Source: Anaeromyxobacter terrae
GTDB lineage: Bacteria; Myxococcota; Myxococcia; Myxococcales; Anaeromyxobacteraceae
Assembly: GCF_022690685.1 (NCBI RefSeq)
Contig: NZ_JALCYY010000014.1
Span: 43,716-107,715 of the forward strand
Reading direction: 5' to 3'
DNA: 64,000 nucleotides
Part shown: positions 24,378 through 33,933 of the stretch, one piece after another
How the letters are laid out: each line of letters begins with the position of its first letter
Position numbering within the stretch: position 1 is the stretch's first letter
Made by a program: the position numbers and the translations under genes
Notes under the pieces: generated by a model
Told to the model about the DNA's origin: nothing
Seen by the model: only the letters and a program-made list of their open reading frames with translations
The model's database searches: none

Positions 24378-27074
24378 ATGGCCTGGAAAACGGGGACGAA
24401 GGTGATCCACCGCGCGCAGCGCGGCTGGGGCGTAGGGGTGATCGTCCAGATCGCCGACGAGGGGCGGCGCCTGGCGGTCCGCTTCGCCGGCCGCGAGGGC
24501 GTGACGGTCGTCTCCGGCCGCGACCCCGCGCTCACCGAGGTCCCGGCCGACACCCCGCTCGAGAAGGCGGGGGCCGGGGGTCCGCTTGACGCCCTCGCCG
24601 CCGGCGAGCACGCCTCCGCCGCCGCATTCGCGCTGCGCACCCGCGTCGACCGGCTCGAGGCGCTCCGCCGCGCCGACTCGCTCGGCGCGCTGCTCTCGTC
24701 GCGCGTCCACGTCCTCCCGCACCAGGTCGGCGCCGCCGGCCGCATCCTCTCGGATCGGCTGCCGCGCTTCGTGCTCGCCGACGAGGTCGGCCTCGGCAAG
24801 ACCGTCGAGGCGGGCCTCGTCTTCGCCGGCATGCGCCAGCTCGGGATCGCCGAGCGCGTCCTCGTCGTCGTCCCCGAGCACCTCGCCTTCCAGTGGCTCG
24901 CCGAGCTGTTCCACAAGTTCAACGCGCTCTTCACGCTGCTCACGCCGGAGCGGATCGCCGCGCTCGGGGGGGCCGAGGCGGCGCTCGCGCGCTCGCCCCA
25001 CGCGATCGTCTCCTTCGAGGCGCTCCGCGACGACCCGGAGCTCGTCGACGTCGCCGCCGAGATCCCGTTCGACCTCCTCGTCGTGGACGAGGCCCACCAC
25101 CTCGCCGACGACGCGCTCCACGCCGCCGTCGCCCCGCTCTGCCGCGCCTCCTACGGCGTGCTCCTCCTCACCGCCACGCCGGTGCGCCTCGATCCGCGCG
25201 AGTACTTCCGGCTCCTCTCGCTCGTCGAGCCGGTCCCCTCGACCACGCTCGACGAGTTCCTCGTCCGGCTCGAGCAGCACGACGCGTACGCGGACGTCGC
25301 GCGGAAGCTGCTCGCCGGCGGCTCCCCCGAGGAGGCGCTCGCGCAGCTCCGCGAGCTCTCCCCCGGCGACGAGGTCTTCACCCGCGAGGAGCCGCTGGAC
25401 CGCCTCGCGATCCTCTCCCACCTCGCCGATACCTACAGCCTCTCCGCCCGCCTCATCCGCAACCGGCGCGTGAAGGTCGGCGCCTTCACCGCCCGCGTGC
25501 TGCGCCGCACGGACGTCGGTGAGGGCGAGAAGCGCGCCGCGCTCGTCGAGCTCTGCGCGCGGCTCGCGAAGGGCGGCGAGAAGGTCCTCGTCTTCGGCCA
25601 CGACGTCGGCGAGCTCCGCGAGCTGCAGGCCGGCATCGGCGTCGCCGGGCTCGAGGCGCTCCTCTACGACGACGCGCCCTCGCTCGAGGGGCGCGACCGG
25701 CTCGTCGCGCGCTTCCGCGATCCCGAGGGGCCGATGGTCCTCCTCTCCGGCGAGTCCGGCGGCGAGGGCCGCAACTTTCAGTTCGCGAGCCAGCTCGTCT
25801 GCGCCGACCTCCCCGAGTCGCCGCTCGTGCTCGAGCAGCGCATCGGCCGCCTCGACCGGCTCGGCCAGCACCGGCCGGTCGAGATCCACCTCGTGGTCGA
25901 GCCGGGCGAGGAGGCGTTCCTCGCCGACCTCTACGAGAAGGAGATCGGCATCTTCGAGGAGCCGGTGGGCGGCCTCGACGCGGTGCTCGCCTCGTTGCCG
26001 GAGGAGCTCGACGCGCTCCGCCGCAAGCGCACCGAGCGCACGCGCGAGGCGTTCCGCAAGGACCTCGCCGAGCGCGTCGCCTCCGCCCGCAGGGCGCAGC
26101 ACGAGGGCGACCCGCTCCTCGACATCCGCTCCGCCTCGCTCCCCGAGCTCTCGCGCCTCGTCACGAACGCGTTCGGGCGCATGGGCGAGGAGGTCCCGGA
26201 CGGCATCACCGGGGCGAAGGCCTCGGGCGAGGCCGTGGAGCAGGCGCTCGTCACGCTCTCGCGCTGGCTCGAGGAGGAGCTCGAGGACCTCGCGACCGAC
26301 GTCGGCCAGCGGATCGGGATGGAGGTCGACACCGATCAGAACGTCCACCCGTTCGAGGTCGCCTTCACCCTCGGCTCCGGGATGCGCATCGAGGCGCTCC
26401 CCGGGATGGAGATGCCCGAGGAGCCGGTCACCTACCTCGGCTCGTTCTGGCGCGAGACGGCGGTCGCGCGCGACGAGCTGCAGTGGTTCGCGACCGGGCA
26501 CAAGCTCGTCGAGGCGCTCGTCGGGCTCGTCCGCGACGGCGAGGCGGGCCGCTCCGCCGCCCTGAAGCGCGAGTGGGCGCCGCGCCGCGGCGGGCTCTAC
26601 GCGCGCTTCGAGCCGCGCCTCGCCTCGAGCGCCGACCTCGCCCCGGGCGCGCGCGTCGCCTCCCGCCAGGCGTCGCGCTACCTCGACCTCTCCCCCGTGT
26701 CCGTGCTCGTCGACCTCGAGGGCGTCCACAAGCACGTCCCGGGCGGCGCGCAGCGGCTCGAGGACGAGATCGCCGACGTGCAGGACGCGAAGGTCGGCGC
26801 CGCGCCGGCGGCGCTCCTCCAGGCGGCGCGCGAGGCCGCCGAGCGGGAGGCGCTCGAGCTCCTCGCCCGCCGCCGCGAGGAGGCCCACGAGCTGCTCGCC
26901 TTCCACGCCGACTCCGAGGAGGAGCGGCTCATCGAGTCCGCTTTCCAGGGCGGCGCCCCGCGCGCCCGCATCGAGGCGGCGCTCGGGCTCCTGCGCCAGC
27001 ACCGCGAGATCGTCGCCCGGGCCATCGACAAGGCGAAGCTGGAGCTGGACGCGGTCGCCGTGGTCGTGCCGTAG
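24378..27074 (+). CDS. rapA: RapA/HepA-like SNF2-family ATPase
   Basis: An 898-residue helicase-type ATPase. In RapA the role is to recycle RNA polymerase after transcription. Motif I is LADEVGLGKTVEAGL, motif II VVDEAHHL, motif III LLLTATPVRL, and motif VI QRIGRLDRLGQ. The N-terminal region has a Tudor-like stretch (GVIVQIADEGRRLAVRFAGR) as in RapA, and the C-terminal part has VTYLGSFWRETAVARDELQW, matching the RapA C-terminal domain. Shorter than E. coli RapA (968). It stands alone. Start at ATG 24378 after an AAGGGGG site; RapA versus another SNF2 branch is not fully certain. Confidence 0.85.
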   Translation: MAWKTGTKVIHRAQRGWGVGVIVQIADEGRRLAVRFAGREGVTVVSGRDPALTEVPADTPLEKAGAGGPLDALAAGEHASAAAFALRTRVDRLEALRRADSLGALLSSRVHVLPHQVGAAGRILSDRLPRFVLADEVGLGKTVEAGLVFAGMRQLGIAERVLVVVPEHLAFQWLAELFHKFNALFTLLTPERIAALGGAEAALARSPHAIVSFEALRDDPELVDVAAEIPFDLLVVDEAHHLADDALHAAVAPLCRASYGVLLLTATPVRLDPREYFRLLSLVEPVPSTTLDEFLVRLEQHDAYADVARKLLAGGSPEEALAQLRELSPGDEVFTREEPLDRLAILSHLADTYSLSARLIRNRRVKVGAFTARVLRRTDVGEGEKRAALVELCARLAKGGEKVLVFGHDVGELRELQAGIGVAGLEALLYDDAPSLEGRDRLVARFRDPEGPMVLLSGESGGEGRNFQFASQLVCADLPESPLVLEQRIGRLDRLGQHRPVEIHLVVEPGEEAFLADLYEKEIGIFEEPVGGLDAVLASLPEELDALRRKRTERTREAFRKDLAERVASARRAQHEGDPLLDIRSASLPELSRLVTNAFGRMGEEVPDGITGAKASGEAVEQALVTLSRWLEEELEDLATDVGQRIGMEVDTDQNVHPFEVAFTLGSGMRIEALPGMEMPEEPVTYLGSFWRETAVARDELQWFATGHKLVEALVGLVRDGEAGRSAALKREWAPRRGGLYARFEPRLASSADLAPGARVASRQASRYLDLSPVSVLVDLEGVHKHVPGGAQRLEDEIADVQDAKVGAAPAALLQAAREAAEREALELLARRREEAHELLAFHADSEEERLIESAFQGGAPRARIEAALGLLRQHREIVARAIDKAKLELDAVAVVVP

Positions 27075-27187
27075 CGCCGGCATCCCGCTCACGGACCCTC
27101 GCGAGGTCTCCGTGGCGCGCCGCCTGGGCGCCACGTGAGCGGCGGCGCGCTGCGCGCGGTGTGGCTGGGGATGGTCCGCGACAGCGC

Positions 27188-28303
27188 CTACCCGCAGAAC
27201 CGCTCGATCGCGCGCGTCAGGATCCCCGCCGCCTGCTCGAGCTGCGCGATCTCCACGTACTCGCCGGTCCGGTGCGCCACGCGGATGTCGCCAGGGCCGA
27301 AGACGCACGCCTCGGCGCCGAGGCCGATCACCTCGGGCAGCTCGGTCCCGAACGGCACCGTCGTCGGGCGGTTCCCGCTCTCCGACTCGAGGAAGCGCAC
27401 GATCTCGGCCTCCGCCGGCGTGACCGCGGCGGCGTCGGTGCGGAGCGGCGTCACCTGGACCTGCACCTTGCCGCCGTTCGCCTGCGCGACCCGCGCGCAG
27501 GCGTCCTCGACGAGGCGGAGGGCCTTGCGCGGATCCTGGCCCGGGATCGGCCGCCACTCGTAGGTGAAGCGGCACTCGCCCGCGATGATGTTGCGCGCCT
27601 TGCCGCCCTGGATGACCCCGACGTTCCAGGTGGTGTGCGGCGGCGAGAACGCGCCGTCCACCTCGGCGCGCAGCGCCTCGCCGATCTTCTCGAGCTCCGG
27701 GAAGAGCCGCCCGGCGGCGTGGATGGCGGAGGCGCCGACCTCCGGGTAGGCGCTGTGGCCCTCGACGCCGGTGAACACCACCTCGACCGCGCAGTAGCCC
27801 TTGTGCGCGCGCACCGGCGTGAGCGAGGTCGGCTCGCCCACGATCGCGTGGCGCGGGTGGACGCGGCCCTCGGCGAGGAGCCGCTTCGCGCCCAGGCAGC
27901 CGATCTCCTCGTCGGCGGTGAAGAGGAGCGAGAGCGGGCGCCGTCCGGGCGCGGCGCGCGAGGCGGCGACGAGCGCCGCGGCGAGGAAGCCCTTCGTGTC
28001 GGCCGCCCCCCGCCCGTAGATCCGCCCGTCGCGCTCCACGCCGAGGAGCGCCTCGCCCCACGCCGGATCGAACGGCACGCAGTCCGAGTGGCCGACGAGC
28101 GCGAGCCCGCCGCCCGCCTCCGGCCCGCGCCGGCAGACGAGGTTGCCCTTCTCGACGCCGTTCGCGTCGAGCCAGGCCTGGCGGCGCGTCTCGAAGCCGA
28201 GCGCGCGGGCCTCGCGCTCGAGCAGGTCGAGCATCGGCAGGTTCGACCGCGTGGAGGTCGAGTCGACGGCGATGAGGGAGCGGAGGAGCGGGACGAGGTC
28301 CAT
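27188..28303 (-). CDS. argE: ArgE/DapE-family M20 amidohydrolase, acetylornithine deacetylase-like
   Basis: A 371-residue di-zinc hydrolase. GHSDCVPFD holds the first metal His and general-base context, IYGRGAADTKGFLAA the bridging Asp, and LFTADEEIGCLGAKRL the Glu pair. The best match by pattern is acetylornithine deacetylase (ArgE). However, it follows hutF by 52 bases on the same strand, and the window also encodes ArgJ, which makes ArgE unnecessary for arginine synthesis. It may therefore act on an N-acyl glutamate such as N-formylglutamate; that is inference. Confidence 0.82.
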   Translation of the reverse strand: MDLVPLLRSLIAVDSTSTRSNLPMLDLLEREARALGFETRRQAWLDANGVEKGNLVCRRGPEAGGGLALVGHSDCVPFDPAWGEALLGVERDGRIYGRGAADTKGFLAAALVAASRAAPGRRPLSLLFTADEEIGCLGAKRLLAEGRVHPRHAIVGEPTSLTPVRAHKGYCAVEVVFTGVEGHSAYPEVGASAIHAAGRLFPELEKIGEALRAEVDGAFSPPHTTWNVGVIQGGKARNIIAGECRFTYEWRPIPGQDPRKALRLVEDACARVAQANGGKVQVQVTPLRTDAAAVTPAEAEIVRFLESESGNRPTTVPFGTELPEVIGLGAEACVFGPGDIRVAHRTGEYVEIAQLEQAAGILTRAIERFCG

Positions 28304-28355
28304 GGCGAGGAGCCTAGACGACCTGCGGCCGGCGCGCCGTCTTCTCGTCACCGCG

Positions 28356-29750
28356 TCAGGCGGCACCCCAGAGCCGGCCCATCGCCGCGCGGAAATCCGC
28401 GAGGATCCGCTCCGCCGGCACCCGGCCGGGAGCCGCGGCGCCGTCCGCGATCACAGCCTCGCCCGCGACGTGCACCTCGCGGATGGCGGTGCGCGCGAGC
28501 GCGAAGACCACGGTGGGGAGGAGCGCCTCGGGCGCCGCGCCGGCGATCGACGGGTCGTCGAGATCGACCGCGACGAAGTCGGCTGGCTCGCCCGGCGCGA
28601 GCGTCCCGCCGCGCCGCCCGAGCGCGCGCATGCCGCCCGAGGTCGCGGCGCCGAGGAGCCGCGCCGCGAGCGTCCCGGGGGGATCGTCGAGCACGTTCCG
28701 CTCCCCGCGCACGAGCCGGAGCTGGAGCTCGAGCGCGCGCGCCTCGCCCAGCAGGTCGACCTCGGCGAGCGAGTCCGCGCCGAGCGCGAGCCGCGCGCCC
28801 GCCGCGACGAGCCGGTCGGCGGGGACCACCCCGTCGCCGAGGTTCCGCTCGGTGAGGGGGCACGCGCACACGGTCGCGCCCGCGGCGCCGATGGCCCTCA
28901 CGTCGGCGTCGTCGAGTTGGATCGCGTGCACGAGCGTCGCGCCCGGGTGGAGCGCGCCCGCGCGGGCGAGGAGGGCGACCGGGGAGAGGCCGTGCTCGGC
29001 GCGGCAGGCCTCCACCTCCGCCGGCTGCTCGGCGGCGTGGACGTGGAGCGGGAGCCGCCGCCGCCGCGCCTCCGCGGCGAGCGCCGCGAGCCACGGCTCG
29101 GGGCAGGCGCGGACGCTGTGGGGGGCGACGCCGACCGTCGCGAGGGGATCGCCCTGGAGCGCCGAGGCGAGCTCGTCGAGGCCGGCGAGGTAGGCGTCCA
29201 CGCTCGGCTCGACGAAGCGGCGCTGGAGCGGGTCGGCCGGGAGCCCGTGGCCGGCGCGCGCGTACGCGGCGCGCAGGAGGACGACCCGGAGGCCGACGTC
29301 GCGCGCGGCGCGCACGACCCGCAGGGCGAGCTCGGCCGGCTCGGCGTACGGGCGGCCGTGCGGGTCGCGGTGCAGGTAGTGGAACTCGCCCACGGCCGTC
29401 ACCCCGGCGCGCGCGAGCTCGTGGAACGCCATCCGCGCGACCGCCTCGAGGTCGTCGGGGCCGAGCCGGTTCGCGGCGGCGTACATCGCGGCGCGCCAGC
29501 TCCAGAAGTCCTCGCGCCCCGCGCCGCGCCGCTCCGTCCGCCCGCGGATGGCCCGCTGGAAGGAGTGCCCGTGGGCGGAGACGAGGCCGGGGAGGAGGAG
29601 CCGGCGCGGGAGCCGGACGAGCTCGGCCTCCGGCGGCGGCTCGCCGACCGCCACGACCGCGCCGTCCCGGACGGTGAGCGCCGCGCCGGCGCGCAGCTCG
29701 CCGCCGGCGAGCAGGAGATCGGGCAGGTAGGCGCGCGGTGGGACGGGCAC
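28356..29750 (-). CDS. hutF: Formimidoylglutamate deiminase
   Basis: A 464-residue amidohydrolase that converts N-formimino-L-glutamate to N-formylglutamate in histidine catabolism. PGLVSAHGHSFQRAIRGR has the metal HxH, DFWSWRAAMYAAANRL is a typical HutF stretch, HVHAAEQPAEVEAC the next His ligands, HAIQLDD and GADSLAEVDLLGEARALE complete the site. No ATG is possible; I place the GTG at 29750, only 28 bases from the divergent dapF start. Downstream is an ArgE-like deacylase. Confidence 0.88.
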   Translation of the reverse strand: MPVPPRAYLPDLLLAGGELRAGAALTVRDGAVVAVGEPPPEAELVRLPRRLLLPGLVSAHGHSFQRAIRGRTERRGAGREDFWSWRAAMYAAANRLGPDDLEAVARMAFHELARAGVTAVGEFHYLHRDPHGRPYAEPAELALRVVRAARDVGLRVVLLRAAYARAGHGLPADPLQRRFVEPSVDAYLAGLDELASALQGDPLATVGVAPHSVRACPEPWLAALAAEARRRRLPLHVHAAEQPAEVEACRAEHGLSPVALLARAGALHPGATLVHAIQLDDADVRAIGAAGATVCACPLTERNLGDGVVPADRLVAAGARLALGADSLAEVDLLGEARALELQLRLVRGERNVLDDPPGTLAARLLGAATSGGMRALGRRGGTLAPGEPADFVAVDLDDPSIAGAAPEALLPTVVFALARTAIREVHVAGEAVIADGAAAPGRVPAERILADFRAAMGRLWGAA

Positions 29751-29778
29751 GGGGGAGGCGCGGAGCGGCAGGCGAGCT

Positions 29779-30582
29779 ATGATGCGCTCCGTGCCGCTCT
29801 CCTTCGTGAAGTACCACGGGCTCGGGAACGACTTCATCGTCGTGGACGGGCCCCTGATGGATCCCGACCGCGCCCGGCGCCTCTGCGACCGGCGCCGCGG
29901 CATCGGCGCCGACGGCGTGCTCACCGTCCTGCCGCCCCGGACGACGGGCGCCGTCGCGACGATGCACATCTACAACTCCGACGGCTCGGTCGCGGCCATG
30001 TGCGGGAACGGGATCCGCTGCGTCGCGCGGCACCTCGCCGAGACGCGCGGCCTCTCGGGCGAGCTCGTCATCGACACCGACTCCGGCCCGAAGCGCTGCG
30101 CCGTGCACCGCGACGCGGCCGGCGTCCCCTCGAGCGTCTCGGTCGAGATGGGGCCTGCGCGGGTCCTCGGGGACGAGGAGTTCCGGGTGGAGGGCGAGAC
30201 CCTCCGCGCCGCTCGCGTCTCGATGGGGAACCCGCACGCCGTCCTCTTCGACGCTCCCACCCGCGAGCGCGCGGCCGCCATCGGGCCGGCGATCGAGCGG
30301 GCGGTGGCGGGCGGCGTGAACGTCGGGTTCGCGCGCCCGCGCCATGGCGGCGGGATCGACCTCGTGGTCTGGGAGCGCGGCGCGGGGCTCACCGACGCGT
30401 GCGGGACGGGCGCGTGCGCCGCGGCGGTCGCGGCGGTGCGCGCGGGCGCGGCCCCGGTCCGGACGCCGGTGGAGGTGCGGCTCCCGGGCGGCGCGCTCGA
30501 GATCACGGTCGGCGAGGACCTCACGCGCGTGACGATGCGCGGCCCGGCCGAGCGGGTGTTCGCCGGCGAGGCGGATCTCTAG
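29779..30582 (+). CDS. dapF: Diaminopimelate epimerase
   Basis: A 267-residue enzyme that converts LL- to meso-diaminopimelate for lysine and peptidoglycan. FVKYHGLGNDFIVVDG is the N-terminal signature; the two catalytic cysteines are in CGNGIRCVAR and DACGTGACAAA. A second ATG three bases later and a GTG at 29791 are also possible. It is 2 bases from the downstream regulator gene, so likely in one transcript. Confidence 0.96.
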   Translation: MMRSVPLSFVKYHGLGNDFIVVDGPLMDPDRARRLCDRRRGIGADGVLTVLPPRTTGAVATMHIYNSDGSVAAMCGNGIRCVARHLAETRGLSGELVIDTDSGPKRCAVHRDAAGVPSSVSVEMGPARVLGDEEFRVEGETLRAARVSMGNPHAVLFDAPTRERAAAIGPAIERAVAGGVNVGFARPRHGGGIDLVVWERGAGLTDACGTGACAAAVAAVRAGAAPVRTPVEVRLPGGALEITVGEDLTRVTMRGPAERVFAGEADL

Positions 30583-30584
30583 GA

Positions 30585-32450
30585 ATGGCGACGGGCAGGA
30601 TCCTGGTCGTCGACGACGAGCGGCTCTTCCTCGAGCTGTTCGGCCGCGCGCTCGCCGACGCGGGGCACGCGACGCGCACGGCCTCCTCCGCCGAGGAGGC
30701 GCTGGCGCTCCTCGCCGAGGAGCGCTTCGAGCTCGTGGTCACCGACATCGTGATGCCCGGCATGGACGGCGTCGCCCTCGTCCGCGAGGCGAAGCGGCGC
30801 GACCCCGAGCTCGAGGCGGTGGCGGTGACCGGGCGCGAGGACGTGCGGCTCGCGGTCGAGGCGATGAAGGCCGGCTGCGCGGACTTCCTCACGAAGCCGG
30901 TCGAGCCGGGGGAGCTCGTCCTCGTCGCGGAGCGCGCGCTCGGCCGCGCACAGCTCCGGCGCGAGCACTCGCAGCTCGTCTCCGAGAACCTCGACCTCAC
31001 CCGCGCCCAGGCGCTCTACCGGCAGGGGCTGCAGATCCTCTCGACGCTCGACGGCGAGCGGCTGCAGGACGTCGCGCTCTCGGTGCTCGCGCGCGTCACC
31101 GACGCGCAGGGGGCGGCGCTGTGGACCGCCGACGAGCGCGGCGGCCTCCAGCTCCGCGCCTACCGCGGCGTCGTCGACCGCGCGGCGCTGCCGGCGCGGA
31201 TCGACCCGGGCGGCGCGGAGTGGGCCGAGCCGCTGCGCGGCGGCGCGCCGTTCGAGGCGCCGTTCGGGGCGGGGGAGGCGGTCCTCGTGCCGCTCGTCGC
31301 GGACGACGAGCCGGTCGGCGTGGCGCTCCTCTCCGACCGCGCGGCCGGCAGCTTCGGCGCGGAGCAGCACCAGGCCGCCGCCACCATCGCCGACTTCACC
31401 GCCATCGCGGTGAAGAACGCGCGGCGCTTCCAGGCGGTGGAGCGGGTGGGGCTGCGCGACCGCGAGACCGGCGCCTACAACCTCGCCTACTTCGTGGACT
31501 ACGCGGGCAAGGAGTTCTACAAGGCCCGCCGCTACGCGCGGTCGTTCTCGCTCGTGGTCCTCTCGCTCGACAACGCCGAGCAGATGCGCAAGGAGGCGGG
31601 GCGCGAGCCGTACCGCCGCGCGGTGCGGGACCTCGTCGCGGCGGTGACGCGCGTCGGCCGCGACGCCGACATCCTCGCGAAGGTCTCCGAGAGCGAGTAC
31701 TACGTCCTCCTCCCCGAGACCGACCACTTCGGCGCGCTCATGTTCCTGCGCCGCGCGGTCGAGGAGGTCCGCCGCGAGGACGCGATCCAGCGCGTCGAGG
31801 AGCGCTGCCCGGTGCTCCTCTCCATGGGCGCCGCGACGTTCCCGAAGGACGGGGAGGACTTCGACGAGCTGCTCCACTGGGCGCGCGCGCGCATCCAGGA
31901 GCAGCGCGGCTCGCTCGTCCGCCGCCTGCACCTCGACGACCTCGACCCGGCCGCCTTCTGGGAGCTCGCCGATCTGCTCCTCTCCGGCGCCGGCCCCATC
32001 CCGGAGAGCTCCCCCTCGGCGCGGGCGCGCGCCGACGGCGACCTCCTCGCCGCCGCCCAGCGCGAGGCCGCCCGCGAGATCGCGCGCGATCCGCGGGCGC
32101 GCGGGATGCTCTACGTCGGCGGGCAGGGCGGGCGCGGGCTCTCGGCGCTGGTGCAGGCGCTCCCGGCCGGCGACGCCGCCGCGCGCGCCGGCGACCCGTC
32201 CGCGCGCGTGTACCTGCTCGGCCCGCGCGGCCGCGACGCGGCGCCGGTCCTGCACCCGCTCGTCACCGAGGTCTACCTCGACGGCGACAAGCGCTTCGCC
32301 GATCACGCCTTCGTGCTCTTCCTCTCCGAGCACTCCGCCTACGCGCTGCTCGCCGGCCCCGGCGGCCGCGTGTTCCACACCTCGGACGCGCCGCTCGTCG
32401 ACGCGCTCGTCGCGAAGCTCCAGCACCTCTACGACCTGCAGCCCCTGTAG
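30585..32450 (+). CDS. Response regulator with REC, GAF, degenerate GGDEF and C-terminal sensor-like domains
   Basis: A 621-residue cytoplasmic protein. Residues 5-120 are a REC domain with phospho-acceptor Asp54 (VVTDIVMPGMDG) and FLTKP. Residues about 150-285 are GAF. Residues about 290-450 are GGDEF-like, but the catalytic GGDEF is SESEY; an RxxD I-site (RDAD) is kept five residues before it, so the domain may bind c-di-GMP without making it. The last 150 residues (FVLFLSEHSAYALLAG, HTSDAPLVDALVAKLQHL) resemble a ligand-sensing domain. Two bases after dapF. Confidence 0.85.
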   Translation: MATGRILVVDDERLFLELFGRALADAGHATRTASSAEEALALLAEERFELVVTDIVMPGMDGVALVREAKRRDPELEAVAVTGREDVRLAVEAMKAGCADFLTKPVEPGELVLVAERALGRAQLRREHSQLVSENLDLTRAQALYRQGLQILSTLDGERLQDVALSVLARVTDAQGAALWTADERGGLQLRAYRGVVDRAALPARIDPGGAEWAEPLRGGAPFEAPFGAGEAVLVPLVADDEPVGVALLSDRAAGSFGAEQHQAAATIADFTAIAVKNARRFQAVERVGLRDRETGAYNLAYFVDYAGKEFYKARRYARSFSLVVLSLDNAEQMRKEAGREPYRRAVRDLVAAVTRVGRDADILAKVSESEYYVLLPETDHFGALMFLRRAVEEVRREDAIQRVEERCPVLLSMGAATFPKDGEDFDELLHWARARIQEQRGSLVRRLHLDDLDPAAFWELADLLLSGAGPIPESSPSARARADGDLLAAAQREAAREIARDPRARGMLYVGGQGGRGLSALVQALPAGDAAARAGDPSARVYLLGPRGRDAAPVLHPLVTEVYLDGDKRFADHAFVLFLSEHSAYALLAGPGGRVFHTSDAPLVDALVAKLQHLYDLQPL

Positions 32451-32465
32451 CGAGGCTCAATCGCG

Positions 32466-33923
32466 ATGGCTCCCGGCCGCAAGATCCTCATCGCCGATCC
32501 CGACGCCGCCACGGTGCGCGCCCTCGCGCCGGCGCTGCGCCAGCGTGGCTACCAGGTCCACGCCGCCCGCGACGCCTCGCGCGCCCTCCAGATCGCGATC
32601 CTCCGCTTCCCGGACCTCGTCCTCCTCGACGAGCGCGCGGGGCTCCTCGACCCGCGCACCTTCGTGCGCATCCTCCGCACGAACCCGCGCACCGAGCGGA
32701 TCCCGGTCGTGCTCACCGGCGAGACCGTCGATCCCGAGCGCGCGCGGCTCGGCACGTTCCTGAAGAAGCCCTTCAACCTCGACGAGGTCCTCGCCCGGAT
32801 CGAGCAGATCTTCCGGCGCGCCGACGCCGCCCGGGCCGTCTCCGGCGAGAGCCGCGAGATCGAGGGGAACCTCGCGCAGATCCCCATCGCCGACCTCCTC
32901 CAGGTCCTCGCCGGGAACCGCAAGACCGGCCGGCTCACCGTGGAGCGCGAGGGGGAGCGCGCCGAGATCGCGCTCTCCGAGGGGCGCGTCGTGGACGCCT
33001 CGATGGGCGCGGCGGTGGGCGAGAAGGCGCTGTGGAGGCTCCTCACCCGGCGCGAGGGGCAGTTCGCGTTCGTGCCGGGCGCGCTCGCCGGCCCGCAGCG
33101 GATCGACCGGCGCGTCGAGGAGCTCGTGCTCGAGGGCCTCCGGCAGGCCGACGAGCTCGCGCGGCTCCTGCCCGCGCTCCCGGCGCCCGGCGACCTCGTC
33201 GAGCTCGCCGTCCACGCGAGCGAGATCCCCGCCGGCCTGCACCCGGTCACCGAGGAGGTGGTCGCGCTCCTCGCCGGGCCGCGCCGCTTCCAGGACGTGG
33301 TCGATCGCTGCCGCGCCTCGGACCTCGAGACGGTCCGCGCGCTCGTCGCGCTCCTCGACCACGGCTACGCGCGCCGCCTCGCCGGGCCGGCCGCCGAGGA
33401 GGCCGCGCCGCTCCTCGGCCCCGCCGAGCTCCACGCGCTCCGCGCGCGCATCGCCCGCGGCCGCTCCTCCGGCGCGCAGGCGGTCGGCAAGGTCGTCCTC
33501 GCCGGCGGCGGCCCGCTCGCGCGCCGCGCGGCGCTCCAGCGCTTCCAGACCGTCCCCGGGTTCCACGCCGAGGTCGAGGCACCGGCCGGCTTCGGCACGC
33601 TCGGCCGGGTCACGCTCGGCGAGGGCGTGCGCGTGGATCTGACCGAGCTCCCCGGCGACCGCGCGCAGCGCCCGCTCTGGCGGCCCTTCGCCGCGGGCGC
33701 CGTCGGCGCGCTCATCCTGCTCCCCGCCGACGAGGACGCGCCCCTCCTCGCCGAGCTCGCGAACGTGCTCCGTCTCCCGGTGGTGGTGTGCGGGCCGCCG
33801 GCGGCCACGGTGCCGGAGTCGCTCCGCCAGGCGCCGGGCGGGTTCGCGTTCGAGGGGAGCGACGCCGCGGAGGGGCTGCGCGCGCTCCTCGCCGGCGCGG
33901 GTGCTCGCGCGGCGACGTACTGA
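32466..33923 (+). CDS. Response regulator with REC, PATAN (DUF4388) and pseudo-GTPase-like domains
   Basis: A 485-residue protein. REC domain at 5-120 with Asp55 (LVLLDERAG) and TFLKKPFN. A PATAN/DUF4388 domain follows (IPIADLLQVLAGNRKTGRL; AEIALSEGRVVDASMG), common in myxobacterial signalling. From about residue 335 a Ras-like G-domain appears to have lost its P-loop (KVVLAGGGPLARRAALQRF in place of GxxxxGKT), while VDLTELPGDRAQRPLWRPF keeps the switch-like DxPG shape. It is 15 bases after the previous regulator. Confidence 0.82.
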   Translation: MAPGRKILIADPDAATVRALAPALRQRGYQVHAARDASRALQIAILRFPDLVLLDERAGLLDPRTFVRILRTNPRTERIPVVLTGETVDPERARLGTFLKKPFNLDEVLARIEQIFRRADAARAVSGESREIEGNLAQIPIADLLQVLAGNRKTGRLTVEREGERAEIALSEGRVVDASMGAAVGEKALWRLLTRREGQFAFVPGALAGPQRIDRRVEELVLEGLRQADELARLLPALPAPGDLVELAVHASEIPAGLHPVTEEVVALLAGPRRFQDVVDRCRASDLETVRALVALLDHGYARRLAGPAAEEAAPLLGPAELHALRARIARGRSSGAQAVGKVVLAGGGPLARRAALQRFQTVPGFHAEVEAPAGFGTLGRVTLGEGVRVDLTELPGDRAQRPLWRPFAAGAVGALILLPADEDAPLLAELANVLRLPVVVCGPPAATVPESLRQAPGGFAFEGSDAAEGLRALLAGAGARAATY

Positions 33924-33933
33924 GCGGGGCGCG

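Noticed and set aside
24276..28061. A very long reverse-strand open frame (over 1200 codons) opposite the RapA-like gene
   Set aside because: It is a by-product of GC-rich codons; the forward frame has all helicase motifs, the reverse one only low-complexity Arg/Glu/Leu sequence.
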